Positions 37,776 to 46,140 of a stretch of DNA of 64,000 nucleotides are shown here, piece after piece. This DNA comes from an uncultured Clostridia bacterium (lineage in GTDB: Bacteria; Bacillota; Clostridia; UBA1381). The stretch is taken from positions 1-64,000 of the forward strand of contig CAKSDE010000010.1 of the NCBI GenBank assembly GCA_934444735.1, read 5' to 3'. Within the stretch, counting starts at the first letter, position 1. Every line of letters begins with the position of its first letter. The notes below the pieces were generated by a model. It was not told the DNA's origin, made no database searches, and saw only the letters and a list, made by a program, of their open reading frames with translations. The position numbers were made by a program, and so were the translations under genes.

Positions 37776-37794
37776 TTAAAATCTCAACACCTTT

Positions 37795-40404
37795 CTAAAA
37801 TTGTTTTGCCTTCTCCGTCAATTCATAAAGCTTATTCAAAGCCTCGATCGGCGTATATGTTGTAGCGTCAATCAATTTAAGCTCCTCTACAATCTCATTC
37901 GCCGCAATATCGCAAAATCCTATCTGATCGTCCTCCTGCTCTTTCGAGTAGGTTTTCGTATCTCCCACCGTCATGTTCCCCGAGAGAATGTCCGATAAAA
38001 TCTCCTTTGCTCTTTTTATAACCTTATTCGGTACGCCTGCCAGTGCCGCAACCTCAATACCGTAGCTCTCATCAGCACCGCCTCGGACAATTTTGCGCAA
38101 AAAAGTAATATCGTCACCGTGCTTTTTAACCGCAATACGGTAATTTTTAACGCCGTCCAACTGTCCTTCAAGCTCGGAAAGCTCATGATAGTGCGTAGCG
38201 AAAAGCGTTTTTGCACCGATTTTCTTTTTATCGTTCATATACTCCGCGACCGCCCAGGCAATCGAGAGTCCGTCAAAGGTACTCGTTCCTCTGCCTATCT
38301 CGTCCAATATAACAAGCGAGTTCGCCGTTGCATTTTTTAAGATATTCGCAACCTCGGTCATCTCGAGCATGAACGTGCTTTGTCCTGCCGCAATATCGTC
38401 CGACGCACCGACTCTGGTAAATATCTTATCGACCACTCCGAGCTGTGCCGACTCTGCCGGGACAAAGCTTCCCACCTGCGCCATCAGGGCAATTACCGCC
38501 ACTTGGCGCATATATGTAGATTTTCCCGCCATATTCGGACCAGTTATTATTAACATTCTGTCCGAGTCCTTGTTAAGGCAGGTATCATTCGGGATAAACA
38601 CCTTATCCTTCATCATATCCTCGACCACAGGGTGTCTGCCCGATACAATATTTATGCTGCCTTTGGTATTCATTATCGGCATAGCGTAGTTATTCTTATA
38701 CGCCACCTCCGCGAATGAATACAGCACATCTGTTACAGAAATCGCCTCGCAGACGTTTTTGAGCCGGTCTATCTCCTGCGCGATAATCTTTCGCAGCTCC
38801 TCAAAAAGTGCGGTTTCAAGAGCAATCGCCTTTTCCTCCGCCCCCAGGATTACCTCCTCCAGCTCTTTTAGCTTAGGAGTTATAAAACGCTCGCAGTTTG
38901 TAAGAGTCTGCTTTCTCATATAATCCTCCGGCACTGCCGAAAGGTTCGATTTTGTAACCTCTATATAATACCCGAAAACCTTGTTATACTGAATTTTCAG
39001 GTTCTTTATCCCGGTTCTCCCGCGCTCTTTTGCCTCTTCCTCCGCAAGCCATACCTGACCGTTTGTCTTTGCGGATTTCAGCTCGTCCAGCTCCGCATTG
39101 TAGCCCTTTTTGATAACTCCGCCGTCTTTTATCGAAACGGACGGCTCATCTTCAACCGCTCTTTGCAAAAGCTCAGCAATATCCGCCATTTCATCGCGAT
39201 TTTTATATAATGCCGAAAGTATCGGTGATTTTGTGTTTTTAAGACTTTCGTAAAGTTCGGGTAATCGCAAAAGAGATGCGCGAAGTGACACCAAATCCTT
39301 AGGTGTTACCGTATATAAAGAAACTCTCCCGACAATTCGCGATATATCGTAAATCCCGTTTAGTATTTCGCGCAGATCATCACGCAAAATTACATTATTG
39401 TAAAGTTCCTCCACCGAATACAGACGCTTATTTATCTCAACGGGATTTACAAGCGGCTTTTCCAGCCATTGTTTAAGCTTTCTCGCGCCCATAGATGTCC
39501 GCGTCTTGTCGAGAACTCCCAAAAGGGAGCCTTTTTTCTGCTTTTCGCGCATCGTTTCGGTTATTTCCAGATTGCGCCTTGTCGAAATATCTATATCCAT
39601 ATATTCGTCAACGCTGTACACCGAGAGCGAATCCACATACAGAACGCTCCCCTTCTGTGTTTCCTCCAAATACGATACAAGCGCAAAAACCGCTGATGTT
39701 TCCGGTCCGTCCTCGCTTAATCCCAAATCATTTAAGCTCTCTTTTTTGAACTGGTTAAAAAGCTTTTCGTCCTTTACATAGCTTTCAAAAAGTTCAGCCT
39801 CTCTTTTTTGCATTCTGACGTGAAATCTCGTCTCAATTATATCCGCAAAAAGGTCGTATGCTCTTTCGTCGGCTATGATTTCAGACGGAGAATATCTTGC
39901 AATTTCATTTATCACACTTTCAAAATCACTTACACAGGTCGAGAACACCTCGCCTGTCGATATATCCGAAAACGCCATGCCGAATCTCGAATCTTTAAAA
40001 TAGACAACAGCAAGATAATTGTTCTTCTTCTCGTCCAAAATACCGTCCTCGACGATCGTACCGGGAGTTACAATTCTTATAACATCGCGCTGAACCAATC
40101 CCTTTGCCTCTTTCGGATCCTCGGTCTGCTCGCATATTGCTACTTTATAGCCTTTTTCCACCAGCTTTGCAATATATACGTTTGCACTGTGAAAAGGAAC
40201 GCCGCACATCGGTGCCCGTTCCTCCAAGCCGCAGCTTTTTCCCGTAAGCGTTATTTCAAGCTCGCGCGACGCTGTTATTGCATCGTCAAAAAACATTTCA
40301 TAAAAATCCCCGAGACGGTAAAACAGTATGCAATCTTTGTATTCATCCTTCGTCTGAAGGTATTTTGCCATCATCGGAGTGACTTTTTCTCTGTCAATAT
40401 TCAT
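37795..40404 (-). CDS. mutS: DNA mismatch repair protein MutS
   Basis: Mismatch sensor. The mismatch-contacting Phe and Glu lie in GDFYEMFF. The ATPase core has TGPNMAGKSTYMRQVA and VILDEIGRGTSTFDG. About 869 residues. A GTG three codons upstream (40413) has no ribosome site; AGGGTGAT before the ATG at 40404 supports the shorter form starting MNIDREKVTPMM. Part of miaB-ylbF-mutS-mutL-miaA. Confidence 0.96.
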   Translation of the reverse strand: MNIDREKVTPMMAKYLQTKDEYKDCILFYRLGDFYEMFFDDAITASRELEITLTGKSCGLEERAPMCGVPFHSANVYIAKLVEKGYKVAICEQTEDPKEAKGLVQRDVIRIVTPGTIVEDGILDEKKNNYLAVVYFKDSRFGMAFSDISTGEVFSTCVSDFESVINEIARYSPSEIIADERAYDLFADIIETRFHVRMQKREAELFESYVKDEKLFNQFKKESLNDLGLSEDGPETSAVFALVSYLEETQKGSVLYVDSLSVYSVDEYMDIDISTRRNLEITETMREKQKKGSLLGVLDKTRTSMGARKLKQWLEKPLVNPVEINKRLYSVEELYNNVILRDDLREILNGIYDISRIVGRVSLYTVTPKDLVSLRASLLRLPELYESLKNTKSPILSALYKNRDEMADIAELLQRAVEDEPSVSIKDGGVIKKGYNAELDELKSAKTNGQVWLAEEEAKERGRTGIKNLKIQYNKVFGYYIEVTKSNLSAVPEDYMRKQTLTNCERFITPKLKELEEVILGAEEKAIALETALFEELRKIIAQEIDRLKNVCEAISVTDVLYSFAEVAYKNNYAMPIMNTKGSINIVSGRHPVVEDMMKDKVFIPNDTCLNKDSDRMLIITGPNMAGKSTYMRQVAVIALMAQVGSFVPAESAQLGVVDKIFTRVGASDDIAAGQSTFMLEMTEVANILKNATANSLVILDEIGRGTSTFDGLSIAWAVAEYMNDKKKIGAKTLFATHYHELSELEGQLDGVKNYRIAVKKHGDDITFLRKIVRGGADESYGIEVAALAGVPNKVIKRAKEILSDILSGNMTVGDTKTYSKEQEDDQIGFCDIAANEIVEELKLIDATTYTPIEALNKLYELTEKAKQF

Positions 40405-40424
40405 TAAAATCACCCTAAACTATA

Positions 40425-40802
40425 TTAGTGACAGCCTCCGCACGTACTGCAATCATGCGTACAGTTCGGATCCTGACCTGTTATATAGAAATTCAATATC
40501 CCGTTGATCTTGCCGATAACCGCGTCAAATGCCTTTTTGGATTCAACGTATTCTTTGATAATCTCGTTTGAATTTACCATATCCTCAAAAAGCTGAGTAT
40601 TTTTCTTTATAGCCTCCGCCTTTTCGATTTTACCCTCTTGCATATCTCTTGCAAGATTCATGCGCGCCAGGTTAAATTCGCGCAAAAGAGCCTGCGCCTC
40701 CTCCGATGTCTGCTGTGCAACGTCAGCCGCAGTCATTCTCTTCATTTCTTCGGTTTCCTGAATCATCTTTCCCAATTCTTCTGTCTTTTCAAAAATATCC
40801 AT
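40425..40802 (-). CDS. ylbF: YlbF/YmcA family protein with cysteine-rich tail
   Basis: 125 residues, mostly helical, matching the YlbF/YmcA family (the RicF and RicA proteins of Bacillus). In Bacillus these form the Ric complex that carries iron-sulfur clusters and assists RNase Y. The C-terminus here is CTHDCSTCGGCH, a plausible cluster ligand set. AACGGAGG precedes ATG. It lies between miaB and mutS, a common position for ylbF-like genes in Clostridia. Confidence 0.8.
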   Translation of the reverse strand: MDIFEKTEELGKMIQETEEMKRMTAADVAQQTSEEAQALLREFNLARMNLARDMQEGKIEKAEAIKKNTQLFEDMVNSNEIIKEYVESKKAFDAVIGKINGILNFYITGQDPNCTHDCSTCGGCH

Positions 40803-40829
40803 TATAAAATCCTCCGTTTTATTTTTATC

Positions 40830-42248
40830 TCATTTTATCAGCTCACCGTTTAAGCTCCACGTATGCGCCTCGGTGATTTTTACCGTTACATATTTTCCTA
40901 TCAAGCACTTATCGCCGTTAAAATTAACCGCCTTTAAAGACTCCGCTCTGCCTGTCAACATCTCGGGATTGTTCTTGCTCACACTGTCTACCAAAATGAG
41001 CTGCTCCGTCCCCAGATACTCCCTGTTCTTTTTTAAAGATATTTCATTCTGAACCTCTAAAAGCTTGTCAAAATTTTTGTGAATCTCATCATCGCTTAAA
41101 ACAAAATCCATCTTTGCCGCTGGCGTACCCTCTCGCTTTGAATATATAAACGAGAATATATTGTCAAATTCCACTTTTTTCAAAACGTCCAGAGTTTCCA
41201 AAAAATCCTCCGTCGTTTCGGTGGGAAATCCCACTATAACGTCGGTCGAGAGCGATATATCGGGAATACGTTTTTTGACAGCCTCAATCTTTTGCAAATA
41301 CTGCTCTTTAGTGTAGCGCCTGTTCATGTCGGCAAGAACCTTGTCCGAGCCTGCCTGAAACGGCAGGTGCAGCTGATGACACACCTTATCGCACTCAGCC
41401 ATCGCATCTATCAGGCGGGGGCTTAGATCCTTCGGGTGAGATGTCATAAACCGTATTCTTCTTATACCGTCTATTTCGTTTACCATTCTCAAAAGATCCG
41501 CAAAATCCGTCTTTTCCTCCAAATCTTTGCCGTAGGAATTTACGTTCTGCCCCAAAAGCGTAATTTCAGTGCAGCCGTTTGCGACCAGACTTTTAATCTC
41601 CGCAATAACCGCCTCGGTTTTTCTGCTCCGCTCTCTGCCGCGCACATAAGGCACAATGCAGTATGAACAAAAATTATTGCACCCATACATCACCGACACC
41701 CACGCTTTATCCGATTTATCCCTCAAAATAGGCATATCTTCGGCAATTGCACCGTCCGAATCGGGTATCATAACCACAGATTTTTTGTCCTTTATAACCT
41801 CGCATAAAAGCTCCGGCAATTTATATAGCATATGTGTGCCGAATATCAAATCTATGTGGTTGTGCAGCTTTTTTATCTTCTCCGTTATATGCTCCTGCTG
41901 CACCATACAGCCGCAAAGCGCAATTATCATATCCGGCTTGCTCTCTTTTATATGCTTTAGAATCCCGATTCTGCCGAATACCTTCTGCTCGGCATTCTCA
42001 CGCACCGCACAGGTGTTATATACTACCAAATCCGCATCTTCGGCGCGTTCGCAAAATTTATACCCTGCCTCTTTTAAGATTCCTCTTATACGCTCGGTGT
42101 CGTTTTCATTTTGCTGACACCCGTACGTTTCGGTATTGGCGCGGGGCGGACGTCCGTTCTGTACAGAAAAGTTGGCGGTAAAGCTTTTCAGCTCGTTTAT
42201 AAAAGATTTCTGCCTTTCTATTTCCTGCTTATCTATATAGTTCGCCAT
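40830..42248 (-). CDS. miaB: tRNA-2-methylthio-N6-dimethylallyladenosine synthase
   Basis: Radical SAM methylthiotransferase that adds the 2-methylthio group to i6A37. The N-terminal UPF0004 domain has the cluster cysteines (ETYGCQQNE, YNTCAVRE, ALCGCMVQ). The radical SAM cysteines are in CNNFCSYCIVPYVRGRERSR, and a TRAM domain ends the protein. 472 residues. GGAGG precedes ATG. First gene of the cluster and directly under the promoter at 42277-42305. Confidence 0.96.
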   Translation of the reverse strand: MANYIDKQEIERQKSFINELKSFTANFSVQNGRPPRANTETYGCQQNENDTERIRGILKEAGYKFCERAEDADLVVYNTCAVRENAEQKVFGRIGILKHIKESKPDMIIALCGCMVQQEHITEKIKKLHNHIDLIFGTHMLYKLPELLCEVIKDKKSVVMIPDSDGAIAEDMPILRDKSDKAWVSVMYGCNNFCSYCIVPYVRGRERSRKTEAVIAEIKSLVANGCTEITLLGQNVNSYGKDLEEKTDFADLLRMVNEIDGIRRIRFMTSHPKDLSPRLIDAMAECDKVCHQLHLPFQAGSDKVLADMNRRYTKEQYLQKIEAVKKRIPDISLSTDVIVGFPTETTEDFLETLDVLKKVEFDNIFSFIYSKREGTPAAKMDFVLSDDEIHKNFDKLLEVQNEISLKKNREYLGTEQLILVDSVSKNNPEMLTGRAESLKAVNFNGDKCLIGKYVTVKITEAHTWSLNGELIK

Positions 42249-42276
42249 ATTTCCTCCATTATACTTATAATATATT

Positions 42277-42305
42277 ATTTTACCACATCATACTGCAAAT
42301 TACAA
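42277..42305 (-). promoter_or_regulatory. Promoter of the miaB-mutSL-miaA cluster
   Basis: The minus strand has TTGTAA (42300-42305), 17 bp, TAAAAT (42277-42282), with an extended TGG. Confidence 0.65.
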
Positions 42306-42323
42306 GTTTTTTTGCAAATAAAA

Positions 42324-42356
42324 AGCAGTTGTAAAAAATAAATTTTTACAACTGCT
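42324..42356. terminator. Palindrome P beside the B4 array
   Basis: AGCAGTTGTAAAAA and TTTTTACAACTGCT enclose a 5-nt loop and are flanked by T-rich DNA on both strands. Likely terminator for the lipoprotein gene transcribed from the right. Confidence 0.8.
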
Positions 42357-42394
42357 CTTTTAAAGTGCAGAAATTATTTTTAAATTTCTTTTCT

Positions 42395-42726
42395 AATTAG
42401 CGGTCTGCGCTTTTTTACCTTTTCCCTTAGTGGATTGGGAAAAAAGATGCAAAACGGATCAAACGAACCCGACGGCGTACATGGGTACTCCAATGGTTCG
42501 TTTGGTTCGTAGCTATGCGCTATATTCTAATTTTTTCTTTTCTAATTAGCAGCCTGCGCTTTTTTACTTCTTTTCTTTAGTGGATTGGAAAAAATGATGC
42601 AGAACGGACTAAACGAACCCGACGGCGTACATGGGTACTCCGAGGGTTCGCTTTAGTTCGTAGCTATACGCTATATTCTAAATTTTTCTTTTCTGTAATT
42701 AGCGGTCTGCGCTTTTTTTACATCCA
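42395..42726 (-). repeat. Tandem array of family B repeat, B4
   Basis: Two full units and a partial third, at 42395-42543 (149 bp), 42544-42696 (153 bp) and 42697-42726. Each unit carries AATTAGCnGnCTGCGCTTTTT, GTGGATTGG with an A run, CGAACCCGACGGCGTACATG and a GGTACTCC block. The outer end ATCCAC lies five bases past the stop codon of the lipoprotein gene. Other family B copies occur singly. Confidence 0.8.
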
Positions 42727-42731
42727 CTAAC

Positions 42732-44225
42732 CTATTTGGACGCTTTCCATTCGTTATACTGCTTCTGAATCTCATCGCGTACCTTTTCTATGCCGGCTGT
42801 CTTGAGTTTTGCTACATAATCGTCGTACCACTCATCAACAGGCGATGTGCCACTGCCCTTTTTAGCCGCAAACTCTGCCTGAACATTCGCGATATTTGCA
42901 ATTTCAGAGTTGAGCTCATCCACATTCGGAACAAAGCCCAATACAGGCGATTTCTTTGCATCATCGTTCATCTTGGCAGTCTGCTCCCAAACATCGGCAG
43001 GCTGACCTTCCATTACAAACGCATTGAACTGATTACCATATTTCCATGCGTTCTGAGCGATCTTTTCATATCCCGAACCTTCAATTTCTTTTGCTGTTCC
43101 GTCAGCGTTCTTTGTATAGTGCTTTCCTTCGATACCCCAGCAGAGAGTATTATAGAGTTCTTTATCTGAGTTCAATAAGTAGATAAGCTTGATAGCTTCA
43201 TCAGGGTGCTTTGTGTTAGCGCCCACAGATACCATCGTGGCAAGTGCGCTCTTACGTCCCACATACGGTTCAGCCAAAAGCGCATATGCAGGGGCTTCTC
43301 CATCATGCTGATTCTTATAATAAATATCCTGACCCGGTTTCCATGTTCCCACTACCATACCGTGTGCATTTTCCGATTCGACGCCCGACATACTCGGTGC
43401 GGATGCAGCATCACTTCTTATATAACCCTTTTCATACCACTCACGGATCACTCCGTAGCTGTACTTTGCCTCATCCTCAAAATCGAGAATAAATATGTCG
43501 TCTGATGAACCGTCTTTTTTGATTCCGACGCCGCCGATAATCTCCTCATTAATGTTAGTTGTCATCGGATTAAATGAGCTAATCGTGTAAAGGTCAGGTC
43601 TTTTTTCCTTGATCTTTCCCAGTTCTCCGGTAAGCTTAGTCATAAGCGCTTTTCCCGTTTCCATATTTGTATTGTTAACAGCTAAATTTTCCAGTCCTTC
43701 CAAATCAACACCGCACTCGTCCGCGACCGACTTTTTCATTACTATACACTGCGGATTTGAAATAACCTGAATACACGGTATACCGTAAATCTTGCCGTTT
43801 ACCATCGCAGACTGAATATAATAATCCTCGATTACATCGCTCATTTTAACCGTTGAGCCGTCGCTCATCTTGATATTTTCCATCTTCTCCGTAATATCAT
43901 ACAAGCCGCCCATCGAAACAGCCGTCTGATAATCGTTTACATAACCCGTAAAATACAGATCAACAGGCTCACCGGACGCCATCTTCATCTTTGTCTTTTC
44001 CGTAAATGACGCTGCATCTATGTACTGAATATCAAGCTTCATGCCCAATTCAGGCTCTAACATCTCGTTCAATTTTGCCATTACGGTATCTTGATCTGCA
44101 GGCTTTTCACCTATGCACACCCATGTAAGCGTATCCGATCCGCTTCCGCCTCCGCAGCCTGTAAGCCCTACTGCCATTGTTGCTGCAACAGAAAGCCCCA
44201 GCACCGCTGAAATAACTCTTTTCAT
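42732..44225 (-). CDS. Extracellular solute-binding lipoprotein (CUT1 type), paralogue 1
   Basis: 497 residues. Lipoprotein signal with lipobox LTGC (Cys24). Long stretches, for example residues 75-155, are identical to the paralogue at 47778-49271. It belongs to the large solute-binding proteins that work with LplB/LplC-type permeases and carries a C-terminal DUF3502-like region. No permease lies beside it, so it probably shares those of paralogue 2. Own promoter at 44289-44317. The paralogues differ most at about residues 165-290, a likely specificity region. Confidence 0.85.
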   Translation of the reverse strand: MKRVISAVLGLSVAATMAVGLTGCGGGSGSDTLTWVCIGEKPADQDTVMAKLNEMLEPELGMKLDIQYIDAASFTEKTKMKMASGEPVDLYFTGYVNDYQTAVSMGGLYDITEKMENIKMSDGSTVKMSDVIEDYYIQSAMVNGKIYGIPCIQVISNPQCIVMKKSVADECGVDLEGLENLAVNNTNMETGKALMTKLTGELGKIKEKRPDLYTISSFNPMTTNINEEIIGGVGIKKDGSSDDIFILDFEDEAKYSYGVIREWYEKGYIRSDAASAPSMSGVESENAHGMVVGTWKPGQDIYYKNQHDGEAPAYALLAEPYVGRKSALATMVSVGANTKHPDEAIKLIYLLNSDKELYNTLCWGIEGKHYTKNADGTAKEIEGSGYEKIAQNAWKYGNQFNAFVMEGQPADVWEQTAKMNDDAKKSPVLGFVPNVDELNSEIANIANVQAEFAAKKGSGTSPVDEWYDDYVAKLKTAGIEKVRDEIQKQYNEWKASK

Positions 44226-44288
44226 AAAATCTATTCCTCCTCAAATTTTCACTGTTTTAATATTATATTTTTATCACCCGATAAGAAC

Positions 44289-44317
44289 ATTTTACCACAT
44301 ACATCTTTAAAAAGCAA
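44289..44317 (-). promoter_or_regulatory. Promoter of solute-binding paralogue 1
   Basis: The minus strand has TTGCTT (44312-44317), 17 bp, TAAAAT (44289-44294), with an extended TGG. The block ATGTGGTAAAAT resembles ATGTGGTACAAT upstream of the permease operon. Confidence 0.6.
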
Positions 44318-44404
44318 GCATTTTTTTCACAAAACGCACAAAAAAAAACAATTGTAATAACCTTTGTTGTTTACCATTTAATTTTAGCGGGTCGAAAAAG
44401 CAAG

Positions 44405-44440
44405 GGCTGTTTAAAAAATCAATTGATTTTTTAAACAGCC
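44405..44440. terminator. Palindrome P after the aminopeptidase gene
   Basis: A perfect 36-bp palindrome with arm GGCTGTTTAAAAAATCAA and centre CAATTG, 13 bp past the stop codon of the aminopeptidase gene. Confidence 0.8.
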
Positions 44441-44453
44441 TATATTCCTTGAT

Positions 44454-45860
44454 TTATCTGTCTTTGAAAAATGCCATATACGACTTATATGCCATATAAA
44501 TATCACCCTTCGCCGTAACTTCAAACGGCGAATGCATGCTCAACACCGGCACACCGCAATCTATTACGTCCATATTGAGGTTCGCAACATACATCGCAAT
44601 CGTTCCGCCGCCGCCATGGTCAACCTTACCCAATTCGGAGGTCTGCCAAATTACATCGTTGTTATTTAAAATAGTCGCAATCTCATGTACAAATTCAGCC
44701 GACGCGTCACTCGCGCCCGACTTTCCTCTTGCGCCGGTATATTTCATCAAAACCATGCCGTGTCCCGCAAATGCTGCATTCTTCTTTTCAAAAACACCCT
44801 CATAATTCGGATCAACCGCCGCTCCCACGTCAGATGAGAGGCACGCAGATTTTGTTATGGTTTTATTAAGCGAAACAAGATCACAGCTACCTTTTACTTT
44901 TGCTATAATTTCTGCCAGGCTCATCTCGAAAAATCTTGAGAGCATACCGGTATTACCCGTCGAGCCGATTTCCTCTTTATCTACCAAAAGACACATCGCC
45001 GTACGCTCGGGTGCTTTTGTATCAAGAATACTCTTTAAAGAAGTATATGCGCACACCCTGTCGTCCTGACCGTATGCGCCGATGAAGCTTTCGTCCAACC
45101 CGACATTTCTTGCATGAAACGCAGGTACAATCTCGATTTCAGCCGATAAAAAATCGCCCTCTTTTATACCGTACATAGTATTTAATATCGAAAGAATCTT
45201 ATACTTCACTTTCTCGCTTACATCTTCGCTCTTAACGCCCATTCCGCCGACCAGAATATTCAGTGCCTCGCCCTCGATACCTTCCGACATCTTCTTGCTC
45301 ATCTGATCCGCTGCCAGGTGTGGCAAAAGATCCGACACACAGAACACCGGATCGGTGTCCTTTTCGCCTATCTTGATTTCAATCTCTTCGCCGTCGCTTG
45401 TGTAAATCACACCATGCATCGCCAAAGGCATTGCCGGCCACTGATATTTCTTGATTCCGCCGTAATAATGCGTTTTCAGAAGCGCCATTTCGTTGCTTTC
45501 ATAGAGCGGATTCTGCTTTAAGTCCAAGCGCGGCGAGTCGATATGCGCACCGACAAGGTTTACACCCTCCGTAATATCCTTTTCGCCGATCACTGCCAAT
45601 AAAATATTCTTCTTGCGGTTTATTATATACACCTTGTCGCCGGCTTTGAGCGATTCAAACCCCGAAATTTCACGAAATCCCGCCTTTTTCGCCATCTCCT
45701 CCGATATTTTCACGCACTCGCGCTCGGTTTTTCCGTTATCCAGAAATTCCTTGTATTCGTTCGTGAGATCAAACATCTCGTTAATCTGTGAATCATCTAA
45801 GTGTTCATAAACAACCTTTGGTTTGTAGGATAATTTTTCAAAAAGTTCTTTATCTGTCAT
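44454..45860 (-). CDS. M18-family aminopeptidase
   Basis: 468 residues. Dizinc peptidase of the M18 family, which removes N-terminal acidic or neutral residues from peptides in the cytoplasm. The metal-binding core includes LVGAHIDSPRLDLKQNPLYE, DKEEIGSTGNTG and, near the end, SMHSPFEVTAKGD. AAAGGATC precedes ATG. It sits between solute-binding paralogue 1 and GH39 with palindromes on both sides, so it is an independent unit and not part of the sugar operon. Confidence 0.9.
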   Translation of the reverse strand: MTDKELFEKLSYKPKVVYEHLDDSQINEMFDLTNEYKEFLDNGKTERECVKISEEMAKKAGFREISGFESLKAGDKVYIINRKKNILLAVIGEKDITEGVNLVGAHIDSPRLDLKQNPLYESNEMALLKTHYYGGIKKYQWPAMPLAMHGVIYTSDGEEIEIKIGEKDTDPVFCVSDLLPHLAADQMSKKMSEGIEGEALNILVGGMGVKSEDVSEKVKYKILSILNTMYGIKEGDFLSAEIEIVPAFHARNVGLDESFIGAYGQDDRVCAYTSLKSILDTKAPERTAMCLLVDKEEIGSTGNTGMLSRFFEMSLAEIIAKVKGSCDLVSLNKTITKSACLSSDVGAAVDPNYEGVFEKKNAAFAGHGMVLMKYTGARGKSGASDASAEFVHEIATILNNNDVIWQTSELGKVDHGGGGTIAMYVANLNMDVIDCGVPVLSMHSPFEVTAKGDIYMAYKSYMAFFKDR

Positions 45861-45954
45861 TCCCGTTCAGATCCTTTCAAAATTTTAGTTTTTCGCATTT
45901 ATCATAATCCGAAAACACATATATTATACCACTTTTTTACAATAGTTTCAATAT

Positions 45955-45988
45955 GGGCTGTAAAAAAACAATTGTTTTTTTACAGCCC
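45955..45988. terminator. Palindrome P after the GH39 gene
   Basis: A perfect 34-bp palindrome with arm GGGCTGTAAAAAAACAA and centre CAATTG. Only 12 bp separates it from repeat B5, forming a compound structure 3' of GH39. Confidence 0.8.
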
Positions 45989-46000
45989 TCGCTTTTCGGA

Positions 46001-46140
46001 GGGGATAGGAAAAAAGCTTTGGAATTAACAAACTGAGCCAAAGTTTTAGCTTTGGGATACCCCCCACCGCAACAGTTATAGTTTTTATAATATGTGTGAT
46101 TAACTTCTTTTCTTGCATTCTGGAGTTTTTTTACATCCCC
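46001..46140 (-). repeat. Family B interspersed repeat, copy B5
   Basis: 140 bp with ends GGGGATAGGAAAAAAGC and AGTTTTTTTACATCCCC. Shares GGAATTAACAAACTGAGCC and TTTAGCTTTGGGATACCC with B7 but lacks the CGTACATGGGTACG centre. Its right end lies inside the GH39 reading frame. Confidence 0.8.

Noticed and set aside
42395..42726. Tandem units considered as a CRISPR array
   Set aside because: The period is about 150 bp with no short repeat/unique spacer alternation and no cas genes.
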